A stretch of 64,000 nt of DNA, taken from positions 1-64,000 of the forward strand of contig CAMYMN010000012.1 of the NCBI GenBank assembly GCA_947259395.1, read 5' to 3'. The notes under the pieces were generated by a model. That model worked only from the letters and a program-made list of their open reading frames with translations. It was not told where the DNA came from and did not search any database. Position 1 is the stretch's first letter. Each line of letters starts with the position of its first letter. Of the stretch, positions 10,018 to 20,009 are shown piece by piece. Origin of the DNA: an uncultured Gammaproteobacteria bacterium. GTDB lineage: Bacteria; Pseudomonadota; Gammaproteobacteria; Arenicellales; JAANXG01. The translations under genes and the position numbers were made by a program.

Positions 10018-10668
10018 CTAGTGCCGTGACCAACCTTCTGGTTTGTCAAATATATGAATGCCGCATCGCCGCAGTAGCCGCGCAGCCCGCTTGCTGCCGG
10101 TGCGCGTCCAGATATCATACCAATGAATCACGTCGGCATCGTCAGTGATACGCGCGTTATCGCCGACCTCCTCAAGGGCTTCGACAAACCCGGAAAAATT
10201 CTCGGAAAGTTCCTCAAATACCGCGCCGCCGTTGTCCGGTGCGTTCGAGGACCGTATGGCCTCAGATAAGCAGCCGTAAGCGGTGCCTCCCATTGAGACA
10301 TAGTAGTCTACGTTTACGACCTTCCGTTTCAAGCTATCCGCAAACAACCCTGCGATAAACAGCGCGACGTCACCGAGCCGACGTAAAGCATGTTGGCGGT
10401 GTTTTGCAGTTTTTGCCTCGACGGCTTCTCCGAATATCAGCGCCAAAGGTTTCAGTGTGTAATCATCGCGCGTCCATTCGTATAGATGGTCGGTTCGCGT
10501 AAAGCCGGCGAGCATGTTAACGACGTATGCCACAGTGTCTTCACGTGCATGAAGACATTGATTAGCCATCGCAGACACCAGGGATTCGTGAAAGAATGTC
10601 TTTACGTCACTGGTTGCGATCAGTCGCACATTTTTCGGTGGTATCACCACAACCGCCGTTACCCCCAA
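10018..10668 (-). CDS. Hypothetical protein (216 aa)
   Basis: ORF 12 nt upstream of, and co-directional with, the 9361..10005 ORF. Protein-like composition; no family recognised. Confidence 0.6.
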   Translation of the reverse strand: MGVTAVVVIPPKNVRLIATSDVKTFFHESLVSAMANQCLHAREDTVAYVVNMLAGFTRTDHLYEWTRDDYTLKPLALIFGEAVEAKTAKHRQHALRRLGDVALFIAGLFADSLKRKVVNVDYYVSMGGTAYGCLSEAIRSSNAPDNGGAVFEELSENFSGFVEALEEVGDNARITDDADVIHWYDIWTRTGSKRAARLLRRCGIHIFDKPEGWSRH

Positions 10669-11301
10669 AATCTTTCGTACCGGTCAGTAGCAACTCAAAG
10701 GATACCAAACTTACACACTCCTCAACTTGAATTATAGTCGCTGGCCAGATAAGCGAAAGTTAGCACTCGCGTAGCTTTGCTGCTAACAACATCGTTAATG
10801 CGTTGCGGCCACTGATATCATGCGTTGCATCAAAACAATAGCTCCTGGATTCGGCGCAAAGAATCGCCGCTTCGATCTTTTTGACCGGTTAATAATCGCT
10901 TCATTTCGAGCAATTCCGCGCTCGTGCCTTTAACTCCACCCATCACTGGATCTCGCAGTATCAAGATAACCAGGGCGAGTCCAAACTCTTCGATGAGACG
11001 GTACGTCACCATAAATGTCTGCATCGCGGTCCGCCGATGCAGACAGACTGTAAAAGCTCGTTGTCAATCATCGCCTGAAGGGTAACGTTGAACCGAGCTG
11101 TGACTACTACCGAAAGAGCGGATCCAACCTCGGTACTGCGGTACACCAACCACCGACAATAGACTGCACTGTCCGCGACGGATGTCAATCGTGCGATCAG
11201 CCGCGGGCAGATGCCCTAAATTTTGCCGCGCAATCATGCTGTTTGTGGCATTATTACGCACCGTGAAAACGCCTCGCTTTTAAGCCCAACAAGAAGGAAA
11301 T

Positions 11302-14300
11302 ATGAGAGTAGCGCTGCGTCAACAGGTTGATAGATTGATGTCACAGCTCGTGGGCCAGGTGGGCGATCGTTCGCCGTGCCCGGGCGCTGATAGATTTCTA
11401 CAAAGATTTTATGCCGATGTCGCTCCCGAGGATTTGCTCGATCGCAATGCAGATAGTCTTGCCGATATTGCACTAGGACATCTCAATTTCGCTCGCTATC
11501 GCAAGCCTGGATTACCACTCGTCCGAGTAGTGCATCCACGAAATCCTGACGGAGACATTTCTCTCAATCAGTGTATCGTTCAAGTGGTAACGGACAACAT
11601 GCCCTTTCTGGTGGATTCGGTCCGCATAGCGATCAATCAAAGAGGTCTCAACATCGATCGCACTATCCATCCGGTAACGAGAGTCGTACGAGATCCATCG
11701 GGAAACCTGGTAGAGGTGTTGGAGCAAAACGACACGCACAAAGAAAACGCGTTATCCGAATCGTTTCTCTACCTTGAAGCATCCAGCGATTCATCGGTTG
11801 AACCTATCTCCGAGGTCGAAAACGCGGTACGGGCAACCTTGGCCGATGTGAACGCGGCGGTCGAGGATTGGCAACTCATGCGGCGCAAGATCGAGACCAT
11901 TAAAGATCTAATCAGCCAACAAGATCTGCCTCTTCCTCACGAGGACGTTGAAGAAACGCAATGCTTTTTGCAGTGGCTGGTGGATGATCACTTTACTTTT
12001 TTGGGCTACAGGGAGTATGAGCTCGTCGAAAAGGATGGCGAGGACATCCTGCATATACTCCCGGGTACTGGTCTTGGCATACTGCGGGAACGCGAGGACG
12101 AGACAGTGTCCAGTGCATTTTCAGGACTGCCTCCCGAGGTGCGCAAACGCGCACGTGAACCGCAGTTACTGATATTAACCAAAGGAAATTCCCGCTCGAC
12201 TGTTCATCTTCCGACCTATATCGACTACGTCGGAATAAAACGCTTCGACGAGAGCGGCCAAGTGACTGGCGAGTACCGATTATTAGGTCTGTACACGTCT
12301 GTCGCGTACCGTTGCGATCCCTACGAAATACCGGTTGTTCGACGTAAACTCGAAAAAGTTATTGCTCGTTCCGGATACGAAGACGGCAGTCACGCCGAAA
12401 AATCTTTACAAACCATACTCCAGACCTATCCACGAGACGAATTATTTCAAATCTCTGCGGAACTCTTGTTCGAGATTACGATGGGTATCGTGCGCTTGCA
12501 CGATCGCCAACGAGTTCGGCTATTTATGCGTCGTGACACCTACGCTCGGTTCGTATCCTGTTTGGTTTTTGTCGCCCGCGATCGTTACGACACGAAACTA
12601 CGGCATCGGTTTGAGAAAGTCCTGCTCGACGCATTCAGTGGCGATAATGTCGAGTGCAACGTTCTACTGAGCGAGTCGGTATTGGCGCGGCTGCACTTCG
12701 TGATTAGGGGAACTCCCGGGCGCTTGAGCGAGGTAGATGACACCGAGTTGGAACAAAAACTCGCTGATGGGGCGCGGGTGTGGAGTGAGCAACTCGCGAG
12801 CGCGTTGACCACGAAACACGCGAGCCGCTCGGCGATTGTTCTTGCGCGACGCTACCGGGACGCCTTTCCGGTAGGCTATCAGGACACTTCCGCGGCTGCT
12901 GAAGCGGCTGATGATATCGAGCACATGGAGGCGCTAGACCAAGGTGACGATTTAAGTATCCACACGTACCGGCTTGTTGATGACCCTCCAGAAACCTTAC
13001 GGCTCAAACTGTACCACCTGAATGACCCAATCCCGTTATCCGAGGTTATCCCGGTGTTGGAGAATCTCGCCCTGTTCGTGAGGACCGAGCGTCCACACCG
13101 CGTCACACGCAGTGACGGCAGCGTTGTGTGGATGCACGATTTCGGCACCGGCCATTCTGAGAAAAGACCGCTGTCTCTTCAGGGCACACGGAAACATTTC
13201 CAAGAAGCCTTCGTGAGGACTTGGGCCGGGGAAGCGGAAAATGATGGGTTCAACCAACTAATTTTGGGCGCCAAGTTGAGTTGGCGAGAGGCGGCGGTGT
13301 TGCGGGCCTACTGCCATTATTTACTGCAGTTGCGTGTTCCCTTCAGCCAAGCATATATGGAAAAAACGCTCGCCTCCAACACCGGGATCGCGATGCTGCT
13401 TATTGATTATTTTAACACCCGGTTCGATCCCGCTCTTCGTGATCGTTCCGTTCTCATGGAGAGCCATGCACAAGACATCATGGATCGGATTCATGATGTC
13501 TCCAGTCTGGACGAGGATCGTATACTGAGACTTTATCTATCGGCACTAAAGGCGACGCTTCGCACCAATTACTTCCAGATTAGCGGCAACAACGACCCAA
13601 AGCCCTATCTGACACTGAAGATTAACGCCGAACAAATCGACGCCGCCCCTGAACCGAGACCGCCATTCGAAATCTTCGTGTATTCGCCGCAGATGGAAGG
13701 TGTTCATCTGCGCGGTGGCAAGGTCGCGCGTGGCGGTATCCGCTGGTCAGACCGGCGCGAAGACTTTCGTACCGAAATCTTGGGCCTTATGAAGGCACAA
13801 ATAGTCAAGAATGCAGTGATCGTACCGGTGGGGGCCAAGGGAGGCTTCGTCCTCAGAAAAACAACATCCGATGGTGATCGGCTCAAAGAGGAGGTTCAAC
13901 AATCCTACCGAACGTTTATTCAGGGTTTATTGGATGTCACCGATAATCTCGTCGAGGGTAAACCAGTGACCCCTGCGAACACCGTGTGTTACGACGATGC
14001 GGATCCATATCTGGTAGTCGCTGCCGACAAAGGTACGGCCACGTTTTCCGACGTCGCAAATGATATTGCGGTAAGCAATCACTTTTGGCTGGGTGATGCA
14101 TTTGCATCCGGAGGCTCCGCCGGCTACGACCACAAAAAGATGGGCATCACCGCGCGCGGTGCCTGGGAATCCGTCAAGCGGCATTTTCGCGAGATGGGCA
14201 CAGACATCCAGACGACGCCGTTCACCGTAGTCGGCATCGGAGATATGGCCGGAGATGTATTCGGTAATGGGACGCTTTTGTCGCCCTGTATACGGCTTGT

Positions 14301-16104
14301 CGCGGCATTCAATCATCTGCATATCTTCGTTGACCCCGATCCGGATCCCCAGATCAGCTTCCAAGAACGAAAACGCTTATTTGAGCTCCCGCGTTCGAGC
14401 TGGCTCGATTACAACAACAAGCTGATCACGAAAGGCGGTGGAGTATTCTCCCGGACATCAAAGTCAATCCAATCAAGCCCTGAAATGAGGGAATTGCTGG
14501 GAACGAACGCGGAAAGTCTGACTCCCAACGACTTGATTCGATGTATTCTCAAGGCGCGCGTGGACCTGCTCTGGAACGGAGGTATTGGAACATTCGTCAA
14601 GTCCAGCGTCGAAAGTCATGCCGACGCCGGCGATCGAGTCAACGACTCAATCCGCGTGAATGCTGACGAGTTGCGAAGCAAGGTGGTGGGCGAGGGAGGA
14701 AATTTGGGTCTGACTCAGCTGGGTCGTGTCGAATTCGCAAAGCGCGGCGGCTACGTGATTACGGATTCCATTGACAACTCCGGAGGCGTAGACAGCTCTG
14801 ACCATGAGGTCAATATCAAGATACTACTCACCGGGCCGGTTTCCGCCGGGGAATTAAGCCTGGAGGAACGTAATCGTCTTCTCGCCCGCATGACCGAAGA
14901 AGTGGTCGATCTGGTGCTCACGCATAACTATCAGCAAACACAAGCAATAAGCATTGCCAGTCATCAGGCGACAGAACGATTAGGAGATCACGCACGATTA
15001 ATTCGCCGTCTGGAACGGGAAGGCAGATTAAAACGCCGCCTTGAGTTCTTACCCAATGACGACGAGATTACTGAGCGCGGCTCCGGAACGATGGGATTGA
15101 CCCGCCCGGAACTCGCAATCTTGTTTTCTTACGTGAAAATTACTTTATTTGCTGAATTATTGAATTCTGACGTTCCGGAAGATCCATACGTTGCCAAAGA
15201 CCTGCAGCGGTATTTTCCGACACCGCTGCGAAGTCGTTACCACGCGTATATGGACAGTCATCCGTTACGGCGCGAGATCATTGCCACCCACATTACCAAT
15301 AGTATGATCAATTCCGTGGACTTGACGATGATCTCACGTTATACGGAGCAGTATGGGTATACTGCCGCGGATATCACCCGAGCGTACGTAGCCGCTCGCG
15401 ATATCTTCGATATGATGTCATATCGCGAGGATGTGGACGCCCTCGATAATGAAGTTCCTTCCGCAACGCAGATTGACATGCTGATCAAGATGCGCCGACT
15501 GATAGAACGGGCTACATTTTGGCTACTGGAAAATCAGCCGCAATCGTTGGATATTACAGACTCTGTCAATACCTTTTCCGATGGCGTCAAACATATCGCG
15601 CATCATCTGCACGACTGGGTAACGCCTACGCATCGCGATGTCCTCGACCGTGCCGTGCAGGCTTATCTAGACGTTGGCGTACCTATAGAACTGGCGCAAA
15701 GGTGCAGCGGCTTGGGCGCTCTTTACTCAGCTCTAGATATTGTTGACGTGTCCTCGGGCTCGAGTTTTGATGTAGATGATGTTGTGCGTATTTATTTCGA
15801 ATTGGGGCACCGGCTGTCCATGTATTGGCTACGAGAGCAATTACTAAATCTTTCGCAGGGACATCACTGGCAGAGAATGGCCACCGATGGTTTGTATCTG
15901 GATCTGTATCGTTATCAACGGCTTCTCAGTAGCAAAGTCGTAGAAGGTAGTGCCAAATCCAAACACGTCGATTATTGGATGTCTCACTACAAACAAGAGA
16001 TCGATCGCATCGACAAGACAGTCTCGGAACTGAAAGAACAAGGCTCCCTGGATATTGCAATGCTCATGGTGGCTATCCGCGATATACAAGCTTTGGCCGA
16101 GTGA
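11302..16104 (+). CDS. gdhB: NAD-dependent (large, ~180 kDa class) glutamate dehydrogenase
   Basis: 1600-aa ORF with motifs characteristic of NAD-GDH: VARGGIRWSDRREDFRTEILGLMKAQIVKNAVIVPVGAKGGFVLR, FGNGTLLS, WNGGIGTFVKSS. Confidence 0.95.
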   Translation: MRVALRQQVDRLMSQLVGQVGDRSPCPGADRFLQRFYADVAPEDLLDRNADSLADIALGHLNFARYRKPGLPLVRVVHPRNPDGDISLNQCIVQVVTDNMPFLVDSVRIAINQRGLNIDRTIHPVTRVVRDPSGNLVEVLEQNDTHKENALSESFLYLEASSDSSVEPISEVENAVRATLADVNAAVEDWQLMRRKIETIKDLISQQDLPLPHEDVEETQCFLQWLVDDHFTFLGYREYELVEKDGEDILHILPGTGLGILREREDETVSSAFSGLPPEVRKRAREPQLLILTKGNSRSTVHLPTYIDYVGIKRFDESGQVTGEYRLLGLYTSVAYRCDPYEIPVVRRKLEKVIARSGYEDGSHAEKSLQTILQTYPRDELFQISAELLFEITMGIVRLHDRQRVRLFMRRDTYARFVSCLVFVARDRYDTKLRHRFEKVLLDAFSGDNVECNVLLSESVLARLHFVIRGTPGRLSEVDDTELEQKLADGARVWSEQLASALTTKHASRSAIVLARRYRDAFPVGYQDTSAAAEAADDIEHMEALDQGDDLSIHTYRLVDDPPETLRLKLYHLNDPIPLSEVIPVLENLALFVRTERPHRVTRSDGSVVWMHDFGTGHSEKRPLSLQGTRKHFQEAFVRTWAGEAENDGFNQLILGAKLSWREAAVLRAYCHYLLQLRVPFSQAYMEKTLASNTGIAMLLIDYFNTRFDPALRDRSVLMESHAQDIMDRIHDVSSLDEDRILRLYLSALKATLRTNYFQISGNNDPKPYLTLKINAEQIDAAPEPRPPFEIFVYSPQMEGVHLRGGKVARGGIRWSDRREDFRTEILGLMKAQIVKNAVIVPVGAKGGFVLRKTTSDGDRLKEEVQQSYRTFIQGLLDVTDNLVEGKPVTPANTVCYDDADPYLVVAADKGTATFSDVANDIAVSNHFWLGDAFASGGSAGYDHKKMGITARGAWESVKRHFREMGTDIQTTPFTVVGIGDMAGDVFGNGTLLSPCIRLVAAFNHLHIFVDPDPDPQISFQERKRLFELPRSSWLDYNNKLITKGGGVFSRTSKSIQSSPEMRELLGTNAESLTPNDLIRCILKARVDLLWNGGIGTFVKSSVESHADAGDRVNDSIRVNADELRSKVVGEGGNLGLTQLGRVEFAKRGGYVITDSIDNSGGVDSSDHEVNIKILLTGPVSAGELSLEERNRLLARMTEEVVDLVLTHNYQQTQAISIASHQATERLGDHARLIRRLEREGRLKRRLEFLPNDDEITERGSGTMGLTRPELAILFSYVKITLFAELLNSDVPEDPYVAKDLQRYFPTPLRSRYHAYMDSHPLRREIIATHITNSMINSVDLTMISRYTEQYGYTAADITRAYVAARDIFDMMSYREDVDALDNEVPSATQIDMLIKMRRLIERATFWLLENQPQSLDITDSVNTFSDGVKHIAHHLHDWVTPTHRDVLDRAVQAYLDVGVPIELAQRCSGLGALYSALDIVDVSSGSSFDVDDVVRIYFELGHRLSMYWLREQLLNLSQGHHWQRMATDGLYLDLYRYQRLLSSKVVEGSAKSKHVDYWMSHYKQEIDRIDKTVSELKEQGSLDIAMLMVAIRDIQALAE

Positions 16105-16105
16105 A

Positions 16106-16864
16106 ATGACCTCATACATAGGACCACTGCGGAAATTCACAAAATCAAAAAAGCTTGATGCGTTCGACTTATTGCCCGGGTCGTTGTTGGCAGATAAGTA
16201 CGAAGTAGTAGAACAACTGGGAAGGGGGTGGGAAGGAGAGGTCTATCTCGTCAAAGAAACCGCAGCAGACATTGAACGTACCGCTAAACTGTTTTTCCCC
16301 CAGCGCAACATTCGCGATAAAACGTCGAACTTCTACGCAAAAAAACTACATAAACTGAGGCACTGTCCCATCGTAATACAATATCACACACAAGATACGA
16401 TCGTTTATGATGGCATCCCCATACGATTTCTCGTATCGGAGTTCGTCGAAGGCGAACGACTCTCAAGTTTCGTCGCGCGCCAACGTGGAAAGCGGTTACA
16501 TCCCTTTCAGGCATTACATCTATTGCACTCACTGACCGCAGGCATCGAGTGTATTCATAATATGGGGGATTACCATGGGGATCTGCATAGCGACAATATC
16601 ATCGTGCAGCACTACGGCTTGGGTTTTGAGCTTAAGCTCGTTGACATGTTTCATTGGGGTCCACCAACAGGAGAAAATCGCCATCAAGACCTATTTGACC
16701 TGATCCAGGTATTTCACGAAGTGCTGGGTGGACGCAAACACTATGCCAAGCTCCCCGTAGAAATAAAATCCATTTGTTGCGGGCTTAAACGAACTTTGAT
16801 TCTCAAGAAATTCAAAACTGTCGCAAAACTGCGGATACACCTGGAAAACCTGCAGTGGCGGTAA
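16106..16864 (+). CDS. Protein kinase-like protein (non-canonical Hanks/RIO/APH-like catalytic loop)
   Basis: Start at ATG 16106 within ORF 16055..16864. LGRGWEGEVYLV Gly-loop, TAKLFF (Lys), HGDLHSDNIIV catalytic loop, KLVDMFHWG in the DFG position. Confidence 0.8.
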   Translation: MTSYIGPLRKFTKSKKLDAFDLLPGSLLADKYEVVEQLGRGWEGEVYLVKETAADIERTAKLFFPQRNIRDKTSNFYAKKLHKLRHCPIVIQYHTQDTIVYDGIPIRFLVSEFVEGERLSSFVARQRGKRLHPFQALHLLHSLTAGIECIHNMGDYHGDLHSDNIIVQHYGLGFELKLVDMFHWGPPTGENRHQDLFDLIQVFHEVLGGRKHYAKLPVEIKSICCGLKRTLILKKFKTVAKLRIHLENLQWR

Positions 16865-17718
16865 TCAACAATACCGCAAGCACGCCCCCGAATCTCGAAT
16901 CCCCAAAGATCTACTCGCAGCAAGATCTTGATCACATAGATCGATGTCTGTTCTCGGGTGGGGAAGCAGTCACCTTTACCCATTCAGCACCGGACAAGAC
17001 CAGCGGCAACGAGGACGCGGCGGCATTGGTCCCGTTAGACGAATACTCCGGGGTGTTGATCGTAGCGGATGGTGTGGGTGGTTCACCGGGTGGTGGCCAG
17101 GCATCGACGCTGGCGGTCCAAACTTTACTACATCGAATTACACACGTGGCCAAGGGACGGAGTCTGCGTGAGACAATTCTCGACGGTATCGAGGCGGCCA
17201 ATCATACTGTATTAAACCTCGGTACCGGTGCGGCCACCACCTTGGCAGTAATAGAAGTCCAAAGATTCGCGATACGACCTTATCATGTCGGAGATTCTCT
17301 CATCTTGCTCACCGGGCAGCGGGGAAAGCTTAAGTTCCAGAACGTACCGCACTCACCTACCGGCTATGCCGTGGAATCCGGATTAATGGATGAAACTGAT
17401 GCAATCCACCATGAAGAACGCAGTGTGGTGTCAAATGTTGTGGGCGATACCGACATGCGCATTGAAATCGGCCCCACCACAAGAATTTCGCCCCGGGATA
17501 CTTTGGTGGTCGCCAGTGACGGACTGGCTGATAATCTTTACATCGATGAGATCGTTCACACTATTCGAACCGGACCGTTACCCCGCGCCGGCGAGACGTT
17601 GATTCGCACCGGCCATCAGCGAATGTGTAATCCCGAAGATAAACCCAGTCATCCAGATGACCTGACTTTTATTTTGTTTCGGCCCACACCGGCGAATGTC
17701 AACTGGGCTGCAATTTAG
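16855..17718 (+). CDS. PP2C-family protein serine/threonine phosphatase
   Basis: GTG start overlapping the kinase by 10 nt. Motifs NEDAAALV, VADGVGGSPGG, VVASDGLADN, HPDDLTFILF. Confidence 0.85.
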   Translation: MAVINNTASTPPNLESPKIYSQQDLDHIDRCLFSGGEAVTFTHSAPDKTSGNEDAAALVPLDEYSGVLIVADGVGGSPGGGQASTLAVQTLLHRITHVAKGRSLRETILDGIEAANHTVLNLGTGAATTLAVIEVQRFAIRPYHVGDSLILLTGQRGKLKFQNVPHSPTGYAVESGLMDETDAIHHEERSVVSNVVGDTDMRIEIGPTTRISPRDTLVVASDGLADNLYIDEIVHTIRTGPLPRAGETLIRTGHQRMCNPEDKPSHPDDLTFILFRPTPANVNWAAI

Positions 17719-17780
17719 TTCAACACGCCCTTCGCCTGATCGTTGTCCGGTGCGTCCATGAACCTCCGGTCACCGCGCGT

Positions 17781-18689
17781 CTAGCTTATCGCCCGGGCGT
17801 AGTTGTCGAGCTGTTCTATGTATTCTTTCGTCGTCTTTGGCATCGGGACCCGCGCGCCGGCCAAATACGTGAGGATTTTCCTGCCCTCTTGCAACAGACG
17901 CTTGCCATGTTCAATGTGGTGGCGCTTGGATTCATAAATGTCCGCGGGGATTCGTGGTTCGAAGGAATCGACCGCCTCCAATGCGGCGACAAAACGCGGC
18001 CAAATATCAAATATCGCCCGATCGCTGCGTATCGTTTCCGCCTCTCTCTTTGCGGCCTCAGCCAGTTCCAAAAGTCGTGGACCGATACCTTTGAATGGCG
18101 TTTGACTCTCGAACATCTGCGTCATCCGATCAGTAATATGATCGATATTACGCATCGCCTGGGCGATCTTAAGGTATCGGCTTTCGTAAAATGCCGTCAT
18201 GGGCATGGAAAAGGCCTTGAACGGTTCGCCCCACAATTCGTCGATACCCTCTTCACCGCTGTAATGTTTAACAAGTTTGCCAAGTTCCAAGGCTTCTTTG
18301 AGGCATTCTCCACACATTTTCATTAGTTCATTTTCCTCGCTTATCAACACTCCTTTCGAGGCGAGGGTCACTACCGCGTTGAAGATATCGGTTCCGCGAT
18401 TGAAAAGTGCACCGGCCAACATCGCGCCTTTTACTCTTTTCCTGGCCGGATCCGTCTCGTCAAGATAGGCCTGTCTGGCCATCTCCAACTTTTCGCCCGG
18501 CGTATTTATACCGGGTTCAGTATGATGGAAAGTACGGCGGGTTAAGTTAACTATTAACTTCTTTTTTTCGGCAAGGGTGTCTTCAGGCGGTGCATAGTAA
18601 CGTATCCAGTAACCATCGTAATAGACACTGACTCTATCGGAAGTCTTCCGGATGGTCCCATTTTCAATCTTTTCAGCTGGTTCGCTCAT
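17781..18689 (-). CDS. Hypothetical protein (about 302 aa from MSEPAEKIENG...)
   Basis: Long ORF; internal ATG at 18689 is a more plausible start than 18824. No domain recognised. Confidence 0.65.
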   Translation of the reverse strand: MSEPAEKIENGTIRKTSDRVSVYYDGYWIRYYAPPEDTLAEKKKLIVNLTRRTFHHTEPGINTPGEKLEMARQAYLDETDPARKRVKGAMLAGALFNRGTDIFNAVVTLASKGVLISEENELMKMCGECLKEALELGKLVKHYSGEEGIDELWGEPFKAFSMPMTAFYESRYLKIAQAMRNIDHITDRMTQMFESQTPFKGIGPRLLELAEAAKREAETIRSDRAIFDIWPRFVAALEAVDSFEPRIPADIYESKRHHIEHGKRLLQEGRKILTYLAGARVPMPKTTKEYIEQLDNYARAIS

Positions 18690-18808
18690 GTCACTGCTAC
18701 GTCTACTTAAAGACACAAATGCCAAATGAGTTTGGACTATTTTTCGCGCGTATTGTAGTGCCTGATCAGGCTGGTTAACACCCCTTCCTCGGCTAAGGTA
18801 ATGATAAG

Positions 18809-18842
18809 GCGAATATTGCGCCAAGGCGGCGAAAAAAAGCTG
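18809..18842 (+). repeat. Dispersed repeat copy A (GCGAATATTGCGCCAAGGCGGCGAAAAAAAGC)
   Basis: Shares the core TATTG(C)(A/G)CCAA(G/T)GCGGCGAAAA with copies at 21834, 32138 and 41691; located in intergenic or 5'-flanking sequence. Confidence 0.5.
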
Positions 18843-18990
18843 ACATTTTGTTCAGCATAAGGAACATGATCAATGCCCAGTATGACAATTTGTGCTCGCA
18901 TACGCGCCAATTCCCGACCGCGGCTTGATCTCAAATGCTGCACCCATTATATGTAGGTTCCTGCCATGGTTAGCCAACCGCGGTTTTCAA

Positions 18991-19605
18991 TTAACGATTG
19001 TTTTCCTTCAGACCGTTCTCAAGCTCATAAATTCGCTGTCTAATTTGAGCGGGAACGGGCGCTTTCTGGTTTGTTTGGTAGTTGAACGTCACCACCACGC
19101 CATCACCTTCGGCGGCGACTTTGTCGTGCCCCTGGCTGACGGCAAGATATCGATGCGTAAAACGATCTTCTCCCAGGTCTGTCACTTTCGCGCCCACCAA
19201 CAAGGTGTCTGGATATGTCACTGGAAACCGAAAACGACATTGGGTGGAGGCAAGGATCGGACCGACACCGGTCTCGCGCAGGTGATCCATGGCATGGATC
19301 CGCTCAAAGTACTCGATCCTGACGCTTTCAAAGTACTGGAAATAGACGATATTGTTGACATGTTGGAATGCGTCCATGTCGCCCCATCGGACGGGGACAG
19401 TGATTACGACAGGATATCCATTAAGCGACTGCGACACGTCGGGCTCCAAAGATGTTGTTACGCACGAATAGAACTCGGGACATTCGCGTTCATTGGTCCT
19501 CGTCTCACCAGACGTGGCCATTGGCATGGTGTGCAAGTATATGATACCAAGCCGGCCGATGACGCGAGAAATCATGAAATCGCTACTGTCAGCGGCACCC
19601 CGCAC
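18991..19605 (-). CDS. Acyl-CoA thioesterase (4HBT / hotdog fold)
   Basis: VRWGDMDAFQHVNNIVYFQYFESVRIEYF motif of YbgC/FadM-type thioesterases. The true start is probably internal, near MATSGE or VTTSLEP. Confidence 0.85.
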   Translation of the reverse strand: MRGAADSSDFMISRVIGRLGIIYLHTMPMATSGETRTNERECPEFYSCVTTSLEPDVSQSLNGYPVVITVPVRWGDMDAFQHVNNIVYFQYFESVRIEYFERIHAMDHLRETGVGPILASTQCRFRFPVTYPDTLLVGAKVTDLGEDRFTHRYLAVSQGHDKVAAEGDGVVVTFNYQTNQKAPVPAQIRQRIYELENGLKENNR

Positions 19606-20009
19606 GGTGAGCCGTCATCGCGGCCCACGGGTGGGCAGTACGTATTCGACGCGCAACACAGCCGACTTTGTCGCAAAAAATCAAGACCACTTAACGATGT
19701 TTGGCGGCGGGCGGTGCAAGCAATTCGAAGACCCAGTCCATTGGACACCGTCCCACCACAGGGCACTGGTTGCAATCAGCGTCTCCAGGATCGATATGAA
19801 TATAGGGGCGGGGTCCATTGCCGCCAACGACCGGCCTTTTTTGATGCCGGGAAATGACCTAGGATTAACGCCAAAGCACCGGCTCGAATAGCAGCCGGTA
19901 CCGGCATGTCGCAAGTAGGCCACAACCGAACGGCACATGATAGGCCGCAAATTTGAGGCAGCTCTGAATCGACAGTAATGTGTGAGTTGTGAATGAACAT
20001 GGTGAAACG

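Noticed and set aside
10830-11261. Short minus-strand ORFs (60-65 aa) upstream of gdh
   Set aside because: Overlapping, no ribosome-binding site or domain that I could support; probably the gdh upstream region.
18892-19857. 321-aa plus-strand ORF overlapping the thioesterase
   Set aside because: The minus-strand hotdog thioesterase is strongly supported; this is a shadow ORF extended into non-coding DNA.
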